Below are positions 27,801-35,655 of a DNA stretch of 64,000 bases, piece after piece; positions within the stretch are counted from its first letter, which is position 1, and each line of letters begins with the position of its first letter. A program made the translations under genes and the position numbers. The notes beneath the pieces were generated by a model. It worked only from the letters and a program-made list of their open reading frames with translations, was not told the DNA's origin and did not search any database. The stretch is from Bacillota bacterium (GTDB taxonomy: Bacteria; Bacillota; Clostridia; Lachnospirales; Lachnospiraceae), in the NCBI GenBank assembly GCA_023390555.1, contig JAEWCQ010000006.1:79580-143579 (forward strand). Direction: 5' to 3'.

Positions 27801-30331
27801 AGCGGATAGCCGTATGGAATGCTCTTTTCATACGTGTCTTCTTTGCTGCACACATAATAATTCGACCAGATGGAGGCTTCTGTTGCACCGCCCAGCGATA
27901 TCACCTTCGCTTTCGGTATATGGTTCCATATCGTCTCCGGCAGCCTGATCGGTATCCAGTCGCCGCTCAGCAGAATGGTCTTAAGACCGGGACTGCCAGA
28001 ATGATTCCTGACATACTCCAGAAAGATTTCCATAAAAGCCGGAACGGTATTCCAGACCGTAATCTTGTGCTTTTCAATCAGCTCCATCCAGTGTGAGGGG
28101 TCCAGATACCGGTCACGATCCGGGAAAACAACGGTTCCGCCAACCGAAAGGATACCGAAGATATCATAGACCGACAGGTCAAAATTCAGTTTCGAGAGTG
28201 CCAGAACCGAATCGGTTTCCCGGATGCCAAATCTCTGATTGATATCCAAAATCGTATTGCAGGCTGCCCGATGCGTGATCTGAACACCTTTGGGACGCCC
28301 TGTAGAACCGGAGGTAAAAATAATGTATGCCAGGTCAGCGGGATTTGGCCTTGTCTCTTTCTGGGGCATCCATTTCTGGGCAAAATCTATATCAGATAAA
28401 TTTATTGCCCGGTATCCGGCGTCCGGCGGGAATTCTTCCTGCTTTTCTGTCAGAACGAGGGAAATATGTGCCTCCTGAAGTATCAGTTTCATACGCTTCA
28501 CAGGCTGGTCAGGCTCAATCGGTACATATACCGCTCTTGCTGCCAGAACCGCCAGGACTGCCGCAATCTGATTCACTCCCTTGGAAAGCAGAATTCCGAC
28601 GTTTGTCCCCGGGATACAGCCATAGGAATCCAATTCCCGACCGATTGCCAGAACTCTTGTCCCCAATTCCTGATACGTAACGCTTTCCCATTCATCGATC
28701 ACGGCAATTTTTTCACGCTGCTTTGTGATCTGCTCCGCTACGATTTCGTACAGGGTTGCCTCCCGGAAGATTTTTTCCGTATGATTCACACTGTCTCTGA
28801 TTTTCTGCTGGTGCGCAGGCAATTCGATCCTGGCGGAGACTTCCCAGTACTCCTCTCTTTCCGTCAGGTGTTCCAGAAATTGGACAAATGCCCGAAACAT
28901 ATCTTCTGCCATGTCCTCCCGAAATACACCCTCCCGGATATCCCAGTTCAGACGCAGTCCCTCTTTGCTGTCCATTGCCTGACAGTCGATAAATACCTGC
29001 GGTGTCTGACTGATGCCATATTCCCCGATTCTTCCTTTTCCGCCCTCCGGATTTACGAGTCCGATCGCGCCGGTGAAGACATATGGAAAAAAAGCATCTT
29101 CCTTTCCTCTTCTTTTGGAAATTTCCCGCATGACCTTTACGCCGGAGAACAGCCGGTGATCTAAATCAGCCGACATGCGGGTCTGGTGTTCTCTTGCAGT
29201 TTCGGCAAACGTTTTGTCTTTCGAATAGTCCATTTCCAATAAGCTGACCGTCGTAAAGTCCCCGACAATCTGATTCACATCCGGATCGATCGGGAGCCGG
29301 TTTAACATGGTCAGATTAAGTGCGAATTGAAGTGAATTGCTCCATTTAGAGAGGCAGAGCCCATAGGCGCTCATAATTGCAGCGGTCGGTGTAACGCCGT
29401 ATTTTCCCGCCTTTGCCTTAAAGGCTTCCCAGCGCTCACACGGCAGCTGATAAAACTTCCGAACAAAACGGTTCTTTAACTGTTCCTTTCCAAGCAGCGG
29501 AATCTGTGGCTTCGGCGGCAGAGTCATAACGCGGTCTTCCCAGTATTTTTTATCCGCCAGATAGCGGTCACCTTTCATCCATTCCCGCTCTTTTTCCAGA
29601 TATGCCGGAAAGCTCAGCTTCTGTCCGAACTCAGTTTGCCGGCCCTCTTTTTCCCCAGCTCCGGAGAAATAATCTTCTTCGAATTCCCGCAGGAGAATCC
29701 AGATACTGTTCCAGTCCGCAATCAGAAAATCAAATGCAACATGCATCATGGTATGATCGGCATGCCTGGACAGAGAAATCGCAAAATACGGCCATGTTCC
29801 GATCGCAAACGTGTGCTCCGCCATTTCTGCCCGGATTTTTCCAAGCAACTCTTCCCTGTCAGGCTCTATTACAATCTCCTTGACCGTAAACTCCGGCACT
29901 TCCGCTTCCAGCGTCTGATATCCGCCTTCCTTTATCACGGCCCGCAACATGTCGTGTCTGCGGATCAGATGATTCCATACTGTCTGTACGCGTTCCCGTT
30001 CGAGAGAATCGTAAATCATCTCCAGATAAATTTTGCAGGATACATTACCGTAATCAAAACTTCCCATTCTTCCGACAAAATAAGCAGACTGGATGTCGGT
30101 GAGCGGAAAATCCGTTTTTCTGCCGGTTTGCTTATGTGCTTCCTTTTTCCCCAATTCCACAATCAACCGGTTTTTATTCTGTTTTAGAAAATACTTCTGC
30201 TCTTCCGTCAGAACATTTTTCGGCCCGGAATAGCACAGATTTCCCTGCTCTGTCCACAATGTAATTCCCAGATCCTGATACCGCTTGAGTACCATTTGAT
30301 CATTAATATCCTCTTTCCTGCTGTCTTTCAT
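24842..30331 (-). CDS. Terminating NRPS: TubC-dock, Cy-A(MT)-PCP-TE with Cys nucleophile
   Basis: This 1829-residue synthetase has a TubC-like docking segment (1-60), a Cy domain with DFLIAD (D201/D206), and an A domain (about 520-1400) with the cysteine pocket pattern (NFDLSVYD, WNTVPAF, GGATEASIWSN). An intact methyltransferase (SAM loop ILEIGAGSGATS, 1174-1185) is embedded before the last A motif NGKINR. A carrier (GADSL, Ser1452) and a thioesterase (about 1535-1829) follow. The thioesterase elbow is GYCMGG, so the nucleophile is Cys1612 (TGC at 25498-25496) in place of the usual Ser. It should add, cyclise and alpha-methylate the third Cys and release the chain. The docking segment suggests it accepts the chain from the 2962-residue synthetase. 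GACGGAGGAGAG precedes the ATG, which overlaps the glycosyltransferase end by 29 bases. Confidence 0.92.
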   Translation of the reverse strand: MKDSRKEDINDQMVLKRYQDLGITLWTEQGNLCYSGPKNVLTEEQKYFLKQNKNRLIVELGKKEAHKQTGRKTDFPLTDIQSAYFVGRMGSFDYGNVSCKIYLEMIYDSLERERVQTVWNHLIRRHDMLRAVIKEGGYQTLEAEVPEFTVKEIVIEPDREELLGKIRAEMAEHTFAIGTWPYFAISLSRHADHTMMHVAFDFLIADWNSIWILLREFEEDYFSGAGEKEGRQTEFGQKLSFPAYLEKEREWMKGDRYLADKKYWEDRVMTLPPKPQIPLLGKEQLKNRFVRKFYQLPCERWEAFKAKAGKYGVTPTAAIMSAYGLCLSKWSNSLQFALNLTMLNRLPIDPDVNQIVGDFTTVSLLEMDYSKDKTFAETAREHQTRMSADLDHRLFSGVKVMREISKRRGKEDAFFPYVFTGAIGLVNPEGGKGRIGEYGISQTPQVFIDCQAMDSKEGLRLNWDIREGVFREDMAEDMFRAFVQFLEHLTEREEYWEVSARIELPAHQQKIRDSVNHTEKIFREATLYEIVAEQITKQREKIAVIDEWESVTYQELGTRVLAIGRELDSYGCIPGTNVGILLSKGVNQIAAVLAVLAARAVYVPIEPDQPVKRMKLILQEAHISLVLTEKQEEFPPDAGYRAINLSDIDFAQKWMPQKETRPNPADLAYIIFTSGSTGRPKGVQITHRAACNTILDINQRFGIRETDSVLALSKLNFDLSVYDIFGILSVGGTVVFPDRDRYLDPSHWMELIEKHKITVWNTVPAFMEIFLEYVRNHSGSPGLKTILLSGDWIPIRLPETIWNHIPKAKVISLGGATEASIWSNYYVCSKEDTYEKSIPYGYPLSNQRFRIKNEKGEEVPDFVPGELCIEGAGLSTGYMNEDEMTRQQFVESKEGERMYRTGDFGYYEPDGKIVFLGRRDQQIKLHGYRIELGEVEAALKNIPGVAEACAVIAGSDGKPEAILGVVVPQTGEAAQETDLVDILCHEEPGSCQKEEMKKEDQKREDIEKALENRDKAAIFSVLRAFREYDLLLPDRQYTVKEITEASCWSEKNKWVLRYLLNALLKNGLLKRDENETLSCRVQVTEDEFEQYCIQMKDSYRNIHMNAIASYMDQAFHSLGRVLAGVVNPVTLLYPQGSTDILTELYQENPVAQKLNKKISEVVARVAGTKEKIRILEIGAGSGATSFEILSGRRDGTEYEYIFSDVSENFLLTAKENLSRFENVRYKKFNMDEDYREQGFLPNSFDIIVASGVIENAKRIGTVLESIREMLKPNGYLLCTEPVREEPWILASQAVMMTAPEDACRADCLYLEETEWMTYLEQTGSGTLSIYPAETSDLSLFGMKLYLKQWKAANAELDGDKLQKQLSGLLPDYMVPKQIQVIDHMPLTGNGKINRRRIGEWYVSESASEPESGQNQRTEENEQLQELKEIVEHSLGIQNMNTNKSLYEYGADSLVQAQIAGKVKTLLEEHGVYNVTFDSILRKLLNGAAVSDLYEFMTKSGTMRQQPMMQETEQQAEQKTMQRPPLGELQVIKDTPSETVRVVLPPGLGTMSSLQDLVGAMSAWDGRILGITVKDSQAYCALRPEVLIRTVAEEYANYLKQEEFGQVQLIGYCMGGFLAVEIAKRLSESGVRVKEVVLIDSVPVSYDISDELILEAIYLTNYEITIGRVFAEVEDSRLLAAIRHLFELHQKKLPPRSHEILRDDPDYASEYAFLCRLNAMSQEERFRLYAKALRDETDEEVLVETILAGYRIYAHSFLAARADLEPYFGDIRLLQAKEAMDYLFIDQEQTVRYWEEHCIGELEVIPVNGNHGSCVEQENAEQLARLICRN

Positions 30332-31601
30332 TTTTTCTCTCCTCCGTCCCCGAACAGCAAAAATGCTGTTCTATCAAATCACAGGCCGTCTTTGTTCCGT
30401 TTTCCCTGCGCAGCTTCTTAGCCAATTTTTCCGCATTCACCTGATATTCTACATTTTGCAGTTCCAAAAACCGTTTAGTCAGAATCACCGGATCCATTCC
30501 GCCCTCCTGTGCACAGACCGGTTCCGGTCCAAGCCTATGCCTCGCAACCTGCTGTCCCCAGAACATCTGATCAGCACCAAAGGCAATAATAAACGTCGGC
30601 CTGCCCATCAGCAGTCCTAAATGAGTCGTACCCGAACCGCCATGGTGTACGACCGCTTTTACCCGGGGAAACAGCCAGGTATACGGTACATAATCCATAT
30701 AAAACAGATTTGGATGTTTCTGTTTCCCGTCGAGTTTTGCCCAGGAGGAAACCAGAATCGCTCTTTGGCCGCTGCGCAGCACGGCTTCCCTGACCGCCTG
30801 CTCTATCCTCGCTATCTTACCCGAGAGCATGCTCCCAAAACCGATAAAGAGCGGTACTTCCCCTTCAGCCAGAAATCGAAGCAGTTCCCCGTCCGGCTGA
30901 TATGCCTCCGTATGCAGCCTGCTCCACGGACCGGTAATATGTATATGAGCACCCCATTTCGGATCAGGCGGTGCAATCTGCTTACTGTACTGATAGAGTG
31001 TCGTCACAGGCTCCCCTTCGAGTCTCCGGTATGTGCGAAACAGGTGCCACTTCCGCAGTCCAAGCCTTGCCCGCCACTGATTAATAACTGTAAGTGAAGC
31101 CAGATTCAATAACAATTCCATCGTATAATGTCCCACTTTGCAGCGTGAAGTATTTCGTTTTAGTTCCGGAAGAAGCGGCGCATACAGTCTGGTCGGATCA
31201 TTTGGATAAACAAAGGTCCGAATACAGGGAATCCGCCTTTTCTCAGCAAAATGATAGGCCAGTCCCCCGAATTGCATATAGAGAATCAGATCGGCATCCG
31301 CAGTCGCCCGGTACAGGCTTTTTGACAATCCCATATCCTCATGCAGCTTCAGCATGCTCCTCATATCTTCAATACTGCTTTTGATGGATACCTGCTGCCT
31401 GTCCGACAACAGTATTTTCATCAGCAGCCGGACATCCCCGTTTACACGCCGATAGATCAATCCGCTTTTCAAGATCTCATTCTCAAATTCCGGAAACGCA
31501 GCAATCGTATACCTGTGACCTCTGTTTTTCAATTCTGTTCCAAGTGCAATAAACGGCTCCACATCCCCGGTAGAACCAAAAGAAAACGCCGTAATATTCA
31601 T
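30303..31601 (-). CDS. GT1-family glycosyltransferase, second of two
   Basis: This 432-residue GT-B fold protein has an N-terminal acceptor half opening MNITAFSFGSTGDVEP and a C-terminal nucleotide-sugar half with VHHGGSGTTHLGLLMGRP, the HxGGxGT donor-diphosphate motif of UGT/MGT enzymes. It resembles its neighbour at 32150-33427 throughout, so the two are probably duplicates with distinct acceptors or donors. IroB, which C-glucosylates enterobactin, belongs to the same broad family. The start at 31601 is chosen because GGGGAAAA lies just before it and it follows the acetyltransferase stop by 22 bases. The expected role is attachment of a sugar to the siderophore; the substrate is inferred from context. 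Confidence 0.83.
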   Translation of the reverse strand: MNITAFSFGSTGDVEPFIALGTELKNRGHRYTIAAFPEFENEILKSGLIYRRVNGDVRLLMKILLSDRQQVSIKSSIEDMRSMLKLHEDMGLSKSLYRATADADLILYMQFGGLAYHFAEKRRIPCIRTFVYPNDPTRLYAPLLPELKRNTSRCKVGHYTMELLLNLASLTVINQWRARLGLRKWHLFRTYRRLEGEPVTTLYQYSKQIAPPDPKWGAHIHITGPWSRLHTEAYQPDGELLRFLAEGEVPLFIGFGSMLSGKIARIEQAVREAVLRSGQRAILVSSWAKLDGKQKHPNLFYMDYVPYTWLFPRVKAVVHHGGSGTTHLGLLMGRPTFIIAFGADQMFWGQQVARHRLGPEPVCAQEGGMDPVILTKRFLELQNVEYQVNAEKLAKKLRRENGTKTACDLIEQHFCCSGTEERKNERQQERGY

Positions 31602-31623
31602 GACTTTTTTCCCCTTCGTCTGT

Positions 31624-32175
31624 TTACAGATCCTGTGGTATCTGCCTGAATACTTTACAGGGATTCCCAACAGCCAGCACATATTCCGGAATGTCTTTAT
31701 TCACCACGCTTCCGGCACCGATGACGGAATTTCTGCCGATTGTGACCCCGGGCAGGACCACCACATTGGCTCCGATCCACACATTATCCCCAACCGTAAT
31801 TGGCTTCGCATAGCCAAACAGTTCATTTCTGCGCTTTGCATCCAGCGGATGTCCCGAGGTGCAAAAACAGCTGTTCGGGCCCACAAAGACATGATTCCCG
31901 AACGTCACCTTTTCCGAATCCAGGATAATGATATTGTGATTCCCGACAAACCCATCTCCAATCTCGATATTGTATCCGTAATCACAGTAAAAGGGCTGTG
32001 ATATCATAAACGTCTCTCCGGCCTTTCCCACAATGCTTCGAATCAATTCCTGCCTTTGCATCCACATAGACGGTTTTAACTGATTCAGTTCATAACACTT
32101 ATCCTGGCAAGCAATCAAATCTTCGAAACAGGACATATCTTCTTTTACATTAAACAGTGTTTCGCTCTCTTTCAT
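31624..32175 (-). CDS. LacA/Maa-type O-acetyltransferase
   Basis: This 183-residue protein has a left-handed beta-helix acetyltransferase fold. Hexapeptide repeats run from IEIGDGFVGNHNII to VWIGANVVVLPGVTIGRNSVIGAGSVV, with the catalytic His in SGHPLD. These enzymes move acetyl from acetyl-CoA to a sugar hydroxyl. Lying between two glycosyltransferases, it most likely acetylates the sugar that they attach. The start at 32175 is preferred because GGGAGGAGAAG is directly upstream; the frame runs open to 32286 but inside the previous gene. It overlaps the preceding glycosyltransferase by 26 bases. Confidence 0.86.
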   Translation of the reverse strand: MKESETLFNVKEDMSCFEDLIACQDKCYELNQLKPSMWMQRQELIRSIVGKAGETFMISQPFYCDYGYNIEIGDGFVGNHNIIILDSEKVTFGNHVFVGPNSCFCTSGHPLDAKRRNELFGYAKPITVGDNVWIGANVVVLPGVTIGRNSVIGAGSVVNKDIPEYVLAVGNPCKVFRQIPQDL

Positions 32176-33427
32176 CTTCTCTCCTCCCTTTTCTCTGCCG
32201 CAGGTACCTCTCGATAAAGTCTGCGGCTCTGCGGCATCCGTCTTCCTGGCGAATTGCACTTCCAATGCTGCCTGCTGCCTGCGCAAAGTCCGGCTTCAGC
32301 AATTCTAAAAACCGCTTCGCCAGTACCTCTGCCCCCGGCGTTTCTTCCTTCATATCAACGGGCTTCGGCCCGGCCTTTACGACTTCAACCTGCTGTCCAA
32401 AGAAAAGCTGATCTCCTCCAAAAGCCAGTACCAGAACCGGCAATCCATGCTCAAGAGCCTTATGTACCGTGCCGCACCCTCCATGACAGACAACCCCCTT
32501 TATGTTTGAAAATAACCAGTCATAACTCACAAAATCCACGTAACAAATCCGTTCAGAAAATGCCCGTTTTTTGAAATTTCCTCCATGCAGACTGATGACT
32601 GCTCTAATTCCTGCCAATTCTATCGCTGCCTCGACTGTTTCCTGCAGCTGTTCCATATCCTGTGGATACATGCTCCCGAATCCAATATAGATAACCGGAC
32701 CCTGCTGAATAAATCTCTCCAGTTCTGCATTCGGTTTTTCCTCACACCGCTTCATCCGGCTCCAGGTTCCGGTCACCTGAACAGAGGAATCCCAATTCGG
32801 ATCGGGCGGTACAAGGACAGGACTGTATTGATAGAGTGTCGGTATTGTGCCGGTTTTTGTCTTTCTGTCCGATGTGAATACGCTGATTTTTTTCAGTCCC
32901 AGCTCCGCCCGCCACTGATTGACTTCCCGATGTCCTAACATATTGCCGGCAATCCGTTCGAGATCATAGGAAAGACTGCATTTTATGCTTCCTCTTTTGA
33001 CATGCGGATGCAGCGGCGCGTACAGTCTTGTTTTCGTATCGGGAAACACAGAGGTACGGATACAGGGAATTCCCATTTTTTCAGCGTAGTGGCGAATGAA
33101 TGCTCCAAATTGCATATAGAGGATGAGATCTGCATTCGCGCAGAGCCGTGTCGCCGTATCCCGGTTTTCCAGAATCCCGGAGAAAAACTCCGCCATCACA
33201 TTTCCGATATCCTGTGCGGTATTCTGTTTGTCGTAGAGCTTTTTTACAATCTGTGCACAATCTCCCGGAAAGACCACTGCTTCGATTCCCTGCTCACGGA
33301 TCCGGTCCGCGGAAGACGCAAACGCAACCAGACGAAAATCATGCCCTCTTTGCAGCAATTCCTCCCCCAGCACGGCAAAGGGTTCCACATCCCCATAGGT
33401 ACCTAATGCAATAGCTACAATTCTCAT
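32150..33427 (-). CDS. GT1-family glycosyltransferase, first of two
   Basis: This 425-residue GT-B protein opens MRIVAIALGTYGDVEPFAVLG and carries CHGGCGTVHKALEHGLP near residue 350, the donor-binding motif of the UGT/MGT family. The middle LYMQFGAFIRHYAEKMGIPCIRT and YQYSPVLVPPDPNWD are shared with the second copy, showing paralogy. Its ATG overlaps the agrB stop as ATGA and GGGAGAAG precedes it. This ties the quorum-sensing genes and the biosynthetic genes into one transcript. A copy of the palindromic operator lies about 45 bases upstream, inside the agrB coding region. Confidence 0.85.
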   Translation of the reverse strand: MRIVAIALGTYGDVEPFAVLGEELLQRGHDFRLVAFASSADRIREQGIEAVVFPGDCAQIVKKLYDKQNTAQDIGNVMAEFFSGILENRDTATRLCANADLILYMQFGAFIRHYAEKMGIPCIRTSVFPDTKTRLYAPLHPHVKRGSIKCSLSYDLERIAGNMLGHREVNQWRAELGLKKISVFTSDRKTKTGTIPTLYQYSPVLVPPDPNWDSSVQVTGTWSRMKRCEEKPNAELERFIQQGPVIYIGFGSMYPQDMEQLQETVEAAIELAGIRAVISLHGGNFKKRAFSERICYVDFVSYDWLFSNIKGVVCHGGCGTVHKALEHGLPVLVLAFGGDQLFFGQQVEVVKAGPKPVDMKEETPGAEVLAKRFLELLKPDFAQAAGSIGSAIRQEDGCRRAADFIERYLRQRKGRREDERERNTV

Positions 33428-34074
33428 ATTGACTTCTCCCTGTTATTTTCCGGCCGATTGATCGACTTTTTGTTAGTTTCAACTAACCATCGATGAAAAA
33501 AAGAATGCTTTTTCAGCATTTCTACGAGCATTCCGACTGCAATGACAACATGTACACTGCCAATCAAAATCACAACCTCTTTCCAATTTACAGCTGCCGC
33601 AGCAGCATATAGTATCATTTGTACATTCAGAATAAACCTGCTGCGTTTTCGATAAACATCCTTTTCCATCCGGTCAAGGCGCTTATTGCCGGTATCCACA
33701 GGACTGAAAAACCAGATGACGCAATAGCCGAATGCTTCAAAAACAAGAAGAAGATGATTCGCAAACCCCGTTCCCATCGATTTGGCAAACACAGCACAAC
33801 CATCGGCCAGTATGGCAGAAAACAGGATGCATACACCGGAGTGCGCGAAATGAAACCCGCCCGCATACTGGCGCAATGCCACAAACAAAACTGTAAACAA
33901 CAGCAGCTCTGCCATGGTATCTGTCGCGATTCCGATTCCCAACATGATTCCGGCACTGATCATTCTTCCAAACAGCAGCCTGTATGCATATCCATATACC
34001 TTCCGGTCCGCAGCACATAATATGCCCCGTTCCGTCTGAAGCCGAACCAGAGCCTCTGTGAATTGATATAGCAT
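33424..34074 (-). CDS. agrB: AgrB-type peptide protease/cyclase
   Basis: This 216-residue membrane protein belongs to the AgrB family, which cleaves the AgrD precursor and forms the thiolactone or lactone of the autoinducing peptide. The family motif ALRQYAGGFHFAHSGVC contains the catalytic pair His75 and Cys82, with the same spacing as His77/Cys84 of Staphylococcus. Hydrophobic helices surround it. The gene begins one base after the agrD-like stop and ends overlapping the first glycosyltransferase start. Its C-terminal charged tail (KKSINRPENNREKSI) is encoded around the internal operator. Confidence 0.93.
   Translation of the reverse strand: MLYQFTEALVRLQTERGILCAADRKVYGYAYRLLFGRMISAGIMLGIGIATDTMAELLLFTVLFVALRQYAGGFHFAHSGVCILFSAILADGCAVFAKSMGTGFANHLLLVFEAFGYCVIWFFSPVDTGNKRLDRMEKDVYRKRSRFILNVQMILYAAAAAVNWKEVVILIGSVHVVIAVGMLVEMLKKHSFFHRWLVETNKKSINRPENNREKSI
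33472..33487. promoter_or_regulatory. Palindromic operator, copy 2 (inside agrB 3' end)
   Basis: GTTAG-TTTCAA-CTAAC is a perfect 5-6-5 inverted repeat. It encodes part of the AgrB tail (LVETN) on the minus strand. It lies 45 bases upstream of the first glycosyltransferase start. No convincing -35/-10 pair was seen next to it, so it may act as a roadblock or on a weak internal promoter. Confidence 0.55.
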
Positions 34075-34075
34075 G

Positions 34076-34228
34076 TCAGAATTTACGCAGCTTTTTCACT
34101 TCATCCGGTTCTTCTTCCTGATAAAAAAGCCAGCCGCAGGCAACATTTGCACTGTGTGCAACAAGTACAAGAGCAACTGCATTCCACATTCCAATACTTT
34201 TTCTACCGCATTGTTTTATAAAATTCAT
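34076..34228 (-). CDS. agrD: AgrD-like autoinducing peptide precursor
   Basis: This 50-residue gene lies directly upstream of agrB. The peptide has the AgrD layout: a basic amphipathic start (MNFIKQCGRKSIGMW), a hydrophobic stretch, a core with one Cys (NVACGWLFYQ, Cys31) and an acidic-charged tail (EEEPDEVKKLRKF). It lines up with clostridial AgrD precursors, in which the Cys and four following residues form the ring and a Gln/Glu/Pro-rich tail is removed. By that alignment the mature ring is Cys-Gly-Trp-Leu-Phe. GAGG lies eleven bases before the ATG and AAGGAG further up. The stop is one base before agrB. The exact N-terminal cut is not determinable. Confidence 0.85.
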   Translation of the reverse strand: MNFIKQCGRKSIGMWNAVALVLVAHSANVACGWLFYQEEEPDEVKKLRKF

Positions 34229-34350
34229 ACTTTTCAAACCTCGCTTCTCCTTCCCTTTTCTTTTTTCCTATTTTACATTTTCTTCTTTTTTTTTCAATCC
34301 AATTGACAGAAACGGCACCTAACTGGGCATTTTTTGCAGTTTGGCCTCTT
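34229..34350 (-). promoter_or_regulatory. agrC-agrD spacer, candidate internal agr promoter
   Basis: These 122 bases contain a long purine run. On the minus strand there is CCAGTTAGG (34326-34318), close to the AgrA/LytTR half-site ACAGTTAAG, followed by TTGGAT and, further on, a GTAAAAT that could serve as a -10. Only one half-site is clear. The spacer is the only sizeable gap inside the agr genes, so an autoinduction promoter here is plausible but weakly supported. Confidence 0.3.
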
Positions 34351-35655
34351 TTATTTTAAAATTGAGAAAAGCAGAAAAGCCGTAAATTCCTGTCCGTTTA
34401 CTTTTGTCTGTAAAATTCCACCGTATTGCGCCACCAGTTTTTCTACCGTATGAAGGCCGATACCGTGTTCCCGCTTATTTTTTTTACTCGTTATAAATCC
34501 CATTTTATTTTTTTTCCGTAGCTCTGCAAAATTATTTTTGACTTCCCAGATCAGAAATCTTCCGCCATTCTCCGTATACATCCGAATTTCCACATAGCCG
34601 TTCTCCGTTTTTTCTGCTGCTTCTATCGCATTGTCGATCAAATTGCCCAGAATTGCGATTGCATCAATATCCCGTACAAATCCTGTGTCGATTCCTGTTT
34701 CCACTTCAACCTGATAACGCAGATTCTTCCTGTCCGCCGTTTCCTTTCGTTCATTGAGAATTGCATTCAGGACTTTGTGATCGCTGAAATGGAAATCATG
34801 TGCGCGGTTCATCTTAATCCCCAGATCGGAAAACAGCCGGATGGCATCTTCCGTCTCTCCGCTATGAATTAATTCACAGGCAGTTCTTATATAACGTTTG
34901 ATATCGTGCAGAAGTTCTGAATGCCTGTCCGTAATTTTTTCGAGATATTCAAAATGACGTTTTTCAATCTGGCTTTTCGTGTACAACATCTCCATTTTCT
35001 GTGCTTTTTCCATATGAAATATCAGACGATCAAAAACATAGAACACAAAGATATTGGAAAACAACAGTAAAAAGATGCCGGTAAACAGCAGTGGTTTTCC
35101 ATACCGCCCCAGCTGTATATCCGCATAGAACAGACTTGCCAGAATCGTCAACGTTGCGACCGGCTGTATCATCATCATCGCAAAAATCCAGTCCTTTCCT
35201 GCCGAAACTTCTCTTTTCTGGTAGAAATGACCCATCAGCTTTGCGAGGATAAATGTCATATTTTTCATAAGAACCAGCATGACCAGTTCATTGATATCGC
35301 CGCTCATCTGCTGCCTGTAATCCTGCAGTCCGTTCAGACAAATCCATAGCGCAAACAGAAACTCCGGAATAATAATCAGAAAATAATAAATGACCGACAG
35401 ACACAGCTTGCGAACAAGCCGCTCCTCAAAGATCAGAAAGATGATTCCCAGATAAATCAGTGGAACACAGATCAGATTCAGACTGGGGTTATTGAAACTG
35501 TTGACGGCGGTCAGCAGAATGATTCCTCCGAGAGAAACCGCTGTCCGATATATGGCAGAACCTTTTTTGCTGAATATGCAGGCAGAAAAATCAAGCAGAA
35601 CATAGATTTCAAAGATACATACCATGAAATTTTTCAGAATTGTCCATCCACTCAT
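34351..35655 (-). CDS. agrC: AgrC-type sensor histidine kinase
   Basis: This 434-residue receptor kinase has about six to seven N-terminal membrane helices (residues 1-215) and a GHKL kinase domain. The phosphoacceptor is in LLHDIKRYI (His near 248), the N box is NLIDNAIEAAE and the G box is HGIGLHTVEKLVAQYGG. This is the class (HPK10) that recognises autoinducing peptides. It starts overlapping the agrA stop as ATGA. Binding of the peptide made by the neighbouring agrD/agrB is expected to drive phosphorylation of AgrA. Confidence 0.92.
   Translation of the reverse strand: MSGWTILKNFMVCIFEIYVLLDFSACIFSKKGSAIYRTAVSLGGIILLTAVNSFNNPSLNLICVPLIYLGIIFLIFEERLVRKLCLSVIYYFLIIIPEFLFALWICLNGLQDYRQQMSGDINELVMLVLMKNMTFILAKLMGHFYQKREVSAGKDWIFAMMMIQPVATLTILASLFYADIQLGRYGKPLLFTGIFLLLFSNIFVFYVFDRLIFHMEKAQKMEMLYTKSQIEKRHFEYLEKITDRHSELLHDIKRYIRTACELIHSGETEDAIRLFSDLGIKMNRAHDFHFSDHKVLNAILNERKETADRKNLRYQVEVETGIDTGFVRDIDAIAILGNLIDNAIEAAEKTENGYVEIRMYTENGGRFLIWEVKNNFAELRKKNKMGFITSKKNKREHGIGLHTVEKLVAQYGGILQTKVNGQEFTAFLLFSILK

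Noticed and set aside
27356..28096. 246-codon plus-strand frame inside the terminating NRPS gene
   Set aside because: Antisense shadow of the A domain; no family resemblance or ribosome site.
34318..34326. Definite AgrA binding site before agrD
   Set aside because: Only one half-site (CCAGTTAGG) is convincing; the second repeat at normal LytTR spacing was not found, so it is kept only as a weak regulatory note.
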